A stretch of DNA of 64,000 bases from Candidatus Uhrbacteria bacterium (lineage in GTDB: Bacteria; Patescibacteriota; Patescibacteriia; 2-12-FULL-60-25): positions 248,001 to 312,000 of the forward strand of contig JACRQE010000002.1 in the NCBI GenBank assembly GCA_016222815.1, read 5' to 3'. Positions 59,000 to 64,000 of this stretch are shown one piece after another; positions within the stretch are counted from its first letter, which is position 1, and each line of letters opens with the position of its first letter. The position numbers and the translations under genes were made by a program. A model generated the notes under the pieces. The model did no database searches, was not told where the DNA came from, and saw only the letters and a program-made list of their open reading frames with translations.

Positions 59000-60094
59000 A
59001 TGCCTCTCCAAATCGGGATAGTCGGGCTGCCGAACGTGGGTAAATCCACGCTTTTTTCGGCCATAACCAAAAAAGCGGTGGATTGTGCCAACTTTCCGTT
59101 CTGCACGATCGATCCGAACGTCGGAGTCGTCGAGGTCCCGGACGAGAGGCTGGAACCGCTGGCCAAAATGTCCAAATCCGGGCGCATCGTGCCGACGGTC
59201 ATCGAATTCGTGGATATCGCCGGCTTGGTCAAAGGCGCGTCAGAGGGTCAGGGTTTGGGCAACAAGTTCTTGGCCAACATCCGCGAGTGCGACGCCATCG
59301 CCCAGGTCCTGCGCGCATTCGACGACGAGAACGTCATCCATGTGGACGGCACCATCAATCCTGAACGCGACGCCGAGACAATTGGGATTGAGTTGGCTTT
59401 GGCTGATATGGAGACGGTGGGCAAAAGGATCAAGAGCGTGGCGAGCCAGATGAAATCCGGCAGGACCAAGGAACTCGAGATCCTGCAAGCAGCTTTGGAG
59501 AAAGCGCAGGCCGAGTTGGAGAAGGGGACGCAGCTGCGCGACCTGGAATGGAATGAGGATGAAGCAAAGGAACTGAAACAACTCCAACTCATGACGCTTA
59601 AGCCCATGCTGTACGTGGTGAACGTGAGTGAATCGCAGATCCAGGACGGTTCGTGGAAGGAGCGAATCGGCAAACTTGCTGCGACCGCGACCTGTCGCAT
59701 CATCCCGGTGTGCGTGAAGATGGAAGCTGAATTGGCGTCCATGAATCCGGAAGAGAAGAAGGAATATCTGGAAGCCATGGGGCAGACCGAATCGGGTTTG
59801 GATAAAGTCATCAAAGAGGCTTACGACGTGCTTGGGCTCATCACGTTTTTGACTACGGGTGAAATGGAGACGCGGGCTTGGACAGTGAAGAAGGGCGCAA
59901 AAGCGCCACAGGCGGCGGGCGTCATCCATACGGATTTTGAGAAGACGTTCATCCGCGCGGAAATCACGAATTGGAAGGATTTGTTGGACAATGGGGGAGA
60001 GATCGGGTGTCGCGAAAAAGGTTTGACGCGCATTGAGGGCAAAGATTATGTGATGAAGGATGGGGATGCTTGCTTCTTTCGAGTAGGTGCTTAG
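59000..60094 (+). CDS. ychF: Redox-regulated ATPase YchF (Obg-like)
   Basis: A 364-residue YchF/OLA1. The G domain starts directly at the N-terminus: GLPNVGKST (P-loop), [17 protein letters not shown] (switch II/G3), then a coiled-coil insert (about residues 130-195) and the C-terminal TGS domain ([39 protein letters not shown]). The G4 motif is VNVSE instead of NKxD, which explains the family's preference for ATP. It binds ribosomes and is nearly universal. Start is the Met of MPLQIGIVG. Predicted short or no leader. Confidence 0.96.
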   Translation: MPLQIGIVGLPNVGKSTLFSAITKKAVDCANFPFCTIDPNVGVVEVPDERLEPLAKMSKSGRIVPTVIEFVDIAGLVKGASEGQGLGNKFLANIRECDAIAQVLRAFDDENVIHVDGTINPERDAETIGIELALADMETVGKRIKSVASQMKSGRTKELEILQAALEKAQAELEKGTQLRDLEWNEDEAKELKQLQLMTLKPMLYVVNVSESQIQDGSWKERIGKLAATATCRIIPVCVKMEAELASMNPEEKKEYLEAMGQTESGLDKVIKEAYDVLGLITFLTTGEMETRAWTVKKGAKAPQAAGVIHTDFEKTFIRAEITNWKDLLDNGGEIGCREKGLTRIEGKDYVMKDGDACFFRVGA

Positions 60095-60101
60095 GAATGT
60101 C

Positions 60102-60215
60102 ACTTTCGTAACCGAAAGTAACCAAAGGTTTTGGGGGTCCGCGATGCGCTCTCGGTGTCGCGGGCTTTTTCGATTTTGCAACCACGCTTAGCGCGTACCC
60201 CCAAGCCCCCGCTGT
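60102..60215. repeat. Imperfect inverted repeat after ychF
   Basis: A small hairpin ACTTTCG/CGAAAGT (60102-60119) is followed by a long imperfect inverted repeat: TTTTGGGGGTCCGCGATGCG (from about 60129) against the complement of CGCTTAGCGCGTACCCCCAAG (about 60185-60205). No gene lies within. It could be a degenerate mobile palindromic unit or a complex terminator. GCGGGCTTTTTCGATTTT in the middle has terminator character. Confidence 0.5.
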
Positions 60216-60239
60216 CACTTGCGAAACAATCTTTAGCCA

Positions 60240-60268
60240 TTGACCATAGTGGAAATTTTTGGTACTTA
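60240..60268 (+). promoter_or_regulatory. Promoter, TTGACC-17-TACTTA
   Basis: TTGACC, 17-base spacer, TACTTA; 30 bases before the gene at 60299. Confidence 0.6.
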
Positions 60269-60298
60269 GAGGTCAGAACTTTCTAAGTGAGGTGATAC

Positions 60299-60958
60299 AT
60301 GGAGGGTGTTTACGATTGGCAGAAACCGTTGGAAATCCCCAGGCATGACGAGCCGGAGGCCGAGAAGAGGCTCCAGACGGCTATGGAGCAGGCGGTCAGG
60401 AGATCCGGGATGCCGATGGCCGTAAAAGCGCTCAGCTTCAAACTGATGGACGCGGTCCAACATCCTGATACTGACGCCATGATATTCGGGTTCCTGTCCG
60501 AGGGGCGAAGTCAGGGGACTTACGGCGTGCCGCTGCGCGTCGAGGTGTTTCCGCAGGATTCAATCCGGCGTCGTCGGCGGGCCTTCATCTTCCAGTTGGA
60601 CGGCGCGGTCTGCGTCGTAGCGGAACGTAATCCGTACCACGAGGATTCTCCGGGCCATGACATGGTCGAAATTGAACGCATCCAGGGTTGGCCCGAGGGT
60701 GTGCGCCATATGTGCATCTACGTCGCCAAGACGTTACGAGCTTCGTCCGCCTGGGAACTGAAGATGGCTGAGGAATTGGAAGTCCTGGCGCCGCTTGGGA
60801 CTCGATCCGGATTCAGAGGACCGGATAAATATGCTTTTATCCGCGGCAAGCTCGCCGGCGAAGAGGGTCTGGAAGCGATTGAGACCGATGAGGCTTACTT
60901 GCGTGGCCACAAGGAAGGACGAACGATTTTCATCTTGAGCCACCCGGCCATGCGTTGA
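60299..60958 (+). CDS. Hypothetical protein
   Basis: A 219-residue soluble protein with no family I recognise. It has an Arg cluster (SIRRRRRAFIF, about residues 88-98), a beta pair LDGAVCVVAERNPY, and a helical C-terminal half with SSAWELKMAEELEVLAPLG. Shine-Dalgarno GTGAGGTGAT stands before ATG 60299, so translation is well supported. It is a single-gene transcript with promoter and terminator. Confidence 0.65.
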   Translation: MEGVYDWQKPLEIPRHDEPEAEKRLQTAMEQAVRRSGMPMAVKALSFKLMDAVQHPDTDAMIFGFLSEGRSQGTYGVPLRVEVFPQDSIRRRRRAFIFQLDGAVCVVAERNPYHEDSPGHDMVEIERIQGWPEGVRHMCIYVAKTLRASSAWELKMAEELEVLAPLGTRSGFRGPDKYAFIRGKLAGEEGLEAIETDEAYLRGHKEGRTIFILSHPAMR

Positions 60959-60964
60959 ACTCAG

Positions 60965-60996
60965 CGGCCCGTGCAGCATATGTACGGGCCGTTTTT
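60965..60996 (+). terminator. Intrinsic terminator
   Basis: Stem CGGCCCGT/ACGGGCCG with an inner GCA/TGT pairing and TTTTT after it. Confidence 0.9.
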
Positions 60997-61029
60997 CATA
61001 CCTGACGGAACGAGTATAATGATTTCCAT

Positions 61030-61902
61030 ATGCAAAAAGTGCGTAAAGCCATCATTCCGGTTGCGGGTTTCGGGACGCGGTTCCTACCGGCGACCAAGGC
61101 CAGCCCGAAAGAGATGCTGCCGATCATCGACAAGCCGGTCATCCAATATGTGGTGGAAGAAGCGGTAGCGTCGGGAATCACGGACATCATCCTGGTGACC
61201 AATATCTCCAAACGCGCGGTCGAGGACCATTTTGATGATAACCCCAACCTCGAGTCATGGCTCAAGGCGTCAGGCAAAAAGGAGCAGCTTGAGGAAATAA
61301 AAGCTATCGGACATTTGGCGAATTTCATTTATGTCAGGCAAAAGGGGCCGTATGGCACGGCCACGCCTGTCATGAACGCCAGGTCTTTGATCGGGGATGA
61401 GCCTTTCGCGGTGCTTTTTGGCGATGAGCTCGTGGTGGGCAAAAAGCCGCGCCTCAAACAGCTGATTGAGGTGTACGAGAAATACGGGGACCCGGTCTTA
61501 TGTTCCATCCCGGTGACTGACGAGGAAACCAAGAAGTACGGAATCATCGATCCGGCGGCCGAAGTGGAAAAAGGCGTTTATCAGCTGAAGGGCTTGGTCG
61601 AGAAACCGGGGCCGCAGAAAGCGCCTTCGCGGTTAGGCTCCATCGGAGCCCATGTTTTGACCCCGGATATCTTCGACGAAATCAACAAACTCAAAAAAGG
61701 CTACGGAGGAGAGATGATCCTGTTGGATGCGATTTTCTCTTTGATGAAGAAGCGGCCCGTGTACGCCAAGCGCATCGAAGGGACGTATTACGACACTGGT
61801 TCCAAGATAGGATGGCTGCGTGCGAACCTGGAAATGGCGTTAAGCCGCCCGGATTTGGCTAAAGAAACAAGGGTACTCGTTAAAAAGCTGTCGAAAGTGT
61901 AA
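61030..61902 (+). CDS. galU: UTP-glucose-1-phosphate uridylyltransferase
   Basis: A 290-residue GalU. The nucleotide-binding signature GFGTRFLPATKASPKEMLPI is at residues 14-33; VLFGDELVV carries the metal-binding Asp; KGLVEKPGPQKAPSRLGSIGAHVLTPDIF and GTYYDTGSKIGWLRANLEMA are the sugar-binding and C-terminal blocks. It makes UDP-glucose, a donor for surface glycans, and so complements the rhamnose genes at the left end. It starts at ATG 61030 with a TATAAT-like box close upstream. The binding-protein gene begins 11 bases after the stop. Confidence 0.96.
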   Translation: MQKVRKAIIPVAGFGTRFLPATKASPKEMLPIIDKPVIQYVVEEAVASGITDIILVTNISKRAVEDHFDDNPNLESWLKASGKKEQLEEIKAIGHLANFIYVRQKGPYGTATPVMNARSLIGDEPFAVLFGDELVVGKKPRLKQLIEVYEKYGDPVLCSIPVTDEETKKYGIIDPAAEVEKGVYQLKGLVEKPGPQKAPSRLGSIGAHVLTPDIFDEINKLKKGYGGEMILLDAIFSLMKKRPVYAKRIEGTYYDTGSKIGWLRANLEMALSRPDLAKETRVLVKKLSKV

Positions 61903-61913
61903 AATAGCCGGGT

Positions 61914-63350
61914 ATGCAATCATCGAACAAGAATAAATGGTTTTTTAAATTGGTTTGGGGATTTGTCGCTTTGGCGACTTTGGGCCAAGGCTGTGTCAAG
62001 GGGCCGGATGCGGCAACCCAGGCGGCTTCGAAGAAAGTCGAGCTCATGGTTTGGGGCGTAGTGGATGATGTGGACGCCTACCAGGCGATCCTGACCGATT
62101 ACCGGAGGCTGCATCCGAATGTGACTTTGACTTTCCGCAGGTTCAGGCTCGAGGAATACGAAAACGAACTTTTGAATGCTTTGGCTGAAGACCGCGGACC
62201 GGACGTGTTCATGATCCATAACGACTGGGTCGGAAAGTACATGCCCAAGATCGTGCCAATGCCGACGCAGACCAAGACGGCTTCGCAAAGCGTCCAGGGC
62301 ACGCTCAAAAAAGAACTGGTTTGGACTTTGGTCACAGAGCCCACGGTTTCGATCAGACAGTTCAAGATCGACTATCCGGATGTGGTGGCGTCGGACATGT
62401 TGCGGACCGTGGACGTCTCAACGATCCCGGACAAACGCGATTACCAGCAAAGGGTGGTCGGCATACCGTTGTCTGTGGATACGCTGGCCATGTATGCGAA
62501 TAAGGATTTGCTGAATGCGGCCGGCATTTCGACCATGCCTGAAAATTGGGATGATTTCCAGACTGCGGTCAAGAAGCTCACAAAACTGGATGACCAGGGC
62601 GCGATTCTCCAATCAGGAGCGGCTCTGGGCACGGGAAAGAATATTGAACGTTCGCCGGATATAATCGCGGCGCTCATGATGCAGAACGGGGCCGAGATGA
62701 GCGCGGCTGACGGCACGCCGACCTTCAACACGATTCCAGCCAAGCTTTCAGGGCAAAGGGATTTTCCGCCGTCACACCAGGCGCTGACTTTTTACACGGA
62801 TTTCGCCAATCCTGGCAAAGATGTCTACACCTGGAACAATACGATGCCGAACTCGCTGGATGCTTTCATCCAGGGCAAGACCGCGTTCTTCTTCGGGTAT
62901 GGCTACCATCTGCCTACGATCCAGGCAGGAGCGCCGAAACTCAACTTGGGTATAGCGAAGTTGCCGCAGATTACAGGGAATCCGACAGTGAATTTCGCAA
63001 ATTATTGGTCATGGACCGTGTCCAAGAAGACCAAGAGCGTGGATCTGTCGTGGAATTTACTGAATTTCATGCGCAAGCCCGAAGAATCCCAGAAATATAT
63101 CGATTATGCAAAACGCCCGGCCGCGTTGCGTTCCCAATTGGGGGCGCAGATGGAGAATGAGGACGTGGGCGTGTTCGCCTCGCAGGTGCTGACTGCGCAA
63201 TCCTGGTATCGTGGCAATGATCCGACGGCCATGGAGAACGCCATGATGAGCATGATTGACGATGCGCAAGGCATAGACCCGGAAAAGATATCAAGCATAG
63301 TGAACGTGGCCGTGGATAAGATATCGCAGACGATTCCCTACAATTTTTAG
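61914..63350 (+). CDS. Extracellular solute-binding lipoprotein (family 1 type)
   Basis: A 478-residue lipoprotein. A signal peptide with lipobox GQGC (Cys27) precedes the bacterial family-1 substrate-binding fold: VELMVWGVVDDVDAYQAILTDYRRLHPNVTLTFRR, then DRGPDVFMIHNDWVGKYM, GIPLSVDTLAMYANKDLLNAAGI and AFIQGKTAFFFGYGYHLP. Such proteins bind sugars or oligosaccharides for ABC importers. No permease gene follows in the window; a pilin gene comes next, nine bases downstream. It may therefore have a role tied to the secretion cluster or work with distant transporter genes. LspA would process it. Confidence 0.85.
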   Translation: MQSSNKNKWFFKLVWGFVALATLGQGCVKGPDAATQAASKKVELMVWGVVDDVDAYQAILTDYRRLHPNVTLTFRRFRLEEYENELLNALAEDRGPDVFMIHNDWVGKYMPKIVPMPTQTKTASQSVQGTLKKELVWTLVTEPTVSIRQFKIDYPDVVASDMLRTVDVSTIPDKRDYQQRVVGIPLSVDTLAMYANKDLLNAAGISTMPENWDDFQTAVKKLTKLDDQGAILQSGAALGTGKNIERSPDIIAALMMQNGAEMSAADGTPTFNTIPAKLSGQRDFPPSHQALTFYTDFANPGKDVYTWNNTMPNSLDAFIQGKTAFFFGYGYHLPTIQAGAPKLNLGIAKLPQITGNPTVNFANYWSWTVSKKTKSVDLSWNLLNFMRKPEESQKYIDYAKRPAALRSQLGAQMENEDVGVFASQVLTAQSWYRGNDPTAMENAMMSMIDDAQGIDPEKISSIVNVAVDKISQTIPYNF

Positions 63351-63359
63351 CCGGAAATT

Positions 63360-63749
63360 ATGTCCAACAGAACCGCAAAAAATATCTTAAAGCTTGGAAC
63401 AACCGTAAGCGGTCTGTTGTTGCCTTGGGTGGTACAGGCGCAATCCCTGCAGACAGAGATGAACAAGGCGGGCGTCAATCCAGGGTGCATGTCGGCCGGG
63501 AACTGCAGTCTGGATGATATCGTCAAAACCGGGGCGGCTTTCGCCAACATGCTGGTCGAGATTTCGGCGGCGTTGTTTTTCGCGACCTTTGTTTATGGCG
63601 GTGCGATGTATCTTATGTCAGCTGGGAAGACAGATTGGGTGAAGAAAGGAACGGACGCGATGAAGGGCGCAGCGATTGGGATGCTGATTGTGTTGAGCGC
63701 CTGGACCATCGTCAGGTATGTGGCTACGGCGCTGACCGGAGCTAAATAA
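63360..63749 (+). CDS. VirB2/TrbC-like pilin
   Basis: A 129-residue protein with a signal peptide (cut probably after VQAQ, about residue 28) and two membrane helices (about 60-85 and 103-125) joined by a short Gly/Lys loop (SAGKTDWVKKGTDAMKG). This matches the VirB2/TrbC type of pilin and the small two-helix proteins found in CPR type IV secretion or pilus clusters. A Cys pair (PGCMSAGNC) lies in the mature N-terminal part. It starts nine bases after the binding-protein gene, and a further Cys-rich exported protein follows in the same direction. Confidence 0.75.
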   Translation: MSNRTAKNILKLGTTVSGLLLPWVVQAQSLQTEMNKAGVNPGCMSAGNCSLDDIVKTGAAFANMLVEISAALFFATFVYGGAMYLMSAGKTDWVKKGTDAMKGAAIGMLIVLSAWTIVRYVATALTGAK

Positions 63750-63758
63750 TCATCAAAT

Positions 63759-64000
63759 ATGAACGCTCCCACAGAAGGATTTCGAGGGTCGGTAAAAGTC
63801 TGGTTTTTGGGATTTTTTGGTGCCCTGGTGTTCTTCGCCGCCCAACCACTTGCGGCTTCAGCGTATACCGAAACTGAGTGTCTTTCCCCCGGAGTCGCGG
63901 GTCAGTGCCGCGTCAGCTGCGATAAGGGGGAGAATGAAGTTGGCACCTGCAGCGATAACTGGGTATATGTGACTTGTTGCAGCAAGAAGGTGATCCCGCA
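63759..64000 (+). CDS. Cys-rich exported protein, truncated by the window edge
   Basis: The first 80 codons only. A signal peptide (hydrophobic about residues 14-33, AASA before the cut) is followed by a Cys-rich stretch: ETECLSPG, GQCRVSCDKGE, GTCSDNW, VTCCSKK. The spacing suggests several disulfides. The gene begins nine bases after the pilin-like gene, so the operon continues beyond the window. It may be another pilin-like or pilus-associated component of the same apparatus; the remainder of the gene is needed to decide. Confidence 0.65.
   Translation, partial: MNAPTEGFRGSVKVWFLGFFGALVFFAAQPLAASAYTETECLSPGVAGQCRVSCDKGENEVGTCSDNWVYVTCCSKKVIP

Noticed and set aside
1-64000. Recoding of TGA (as in Gracilibacteria and Absconditabacteria)
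   Set aside because: All recognisable genes end at normal lengths, several with TGA stops (for example rfbC and the NYN gene), and none needs an in-frame TGA.

Overview
The window is a stretch of bacterial chromosome around the replication origin. It most resembles a Candidate Phyla Radiation (Patescibacteria) genome. Reasons: rpmH-rnpA-yidD diverges from dnaA-dnaN; many genes lack a Shine-Dalgarno site or look leaderless; there are giant secreted repeat proteins, a WxL/DUF916-like surface cluster, a VirB2-like pilin and a free-standing GIY-YIG nuclease. The standard genetic code fits every long gene. The phylum-level placement is inference from gene content and style; no 16S rRNA gene is present.

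Layout. 1-9700: tRNA-His, a tRNA-Arg locus disrupted by palindromes and a GIY-YIG gene, a phosphoesterase, dTDP-rhamnose genes (rfbC, rfbD), a putative secreted zinc peptidase, a Xer-type recombinase, and several unrecognised or phosphatase genes. 9700-16300: rpsO with a structured leader, a lytic-transglycosylase-like protein, a NYN-domain protein and pnp, with REP-like palindromes between genes. 16300-17000: DnaA boxes and a strong candidate for an unidentified structured RNA of about 530 nt with its own promoter and terminator. 17100-24700: a DksA/TraR zinc-finger protein, lspA, a YifB/ComM ATPase, an LysM-M23 peptidase, tig, nfo and an inositol-monophosphatase-like gene. 24700-28500: the origin core (yidD, rnpA, rpmH / dnaA, dnaN). 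28500-36950: class A PBP, 3D-domain protein, tRNA-Cys, a glycerophosphodiesterase, polA, holA, rpsT. 37000-38160: an AT-rich centromere-like segment with two tRNA genes and eight perfect ParB-binding (parS) sites. 38160-54040: four surface-protein genes ending in a 3426-residue protein with four LVIVD-type propeller segments and recently homogenised internal repeats. 54200-64000: an O-antigen-ligase/TPR membrane protein, a tRNA-Ala with a tandem array of truncated copies, ychF, galU, a sugar-binding-type lipoprotein, and the start of a type IV secretion-type pilin cluster.

How it works together. Replication initiation (dnaA, dnaN, polA, holA), segregation (parS cluster about 11 kb from dnaA) and core translation and RNA decay (rpsO, rpsT, rpmH, rnpA, pnp) sit beside envelope construction: PBP, M23, 3D and SLT proteins, rhamnose and UDP-glucose supply, and an O-antigen-ligase-like enzyme that could glycosylate surface polymers or proteins. 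Most promoters I could place follow one pattern: TTGACA-like, exactly 17 bases, TAnnnT-like.

The most unusual material is at two tRNA loci (456-913 and 57910-58302), where partial tRNA copies carry perfect hairpin palindromes in their loops, one next to a GIY-YIG nuclease gene; the orphan structured RNA at about 16439-16966; the parS cluster flanked by 17-bp direct repeats exactly 1000 bp apart; and an M23 peptidase whose frame continues upstream to an ATT codon with a Shine-Dalgarno site.
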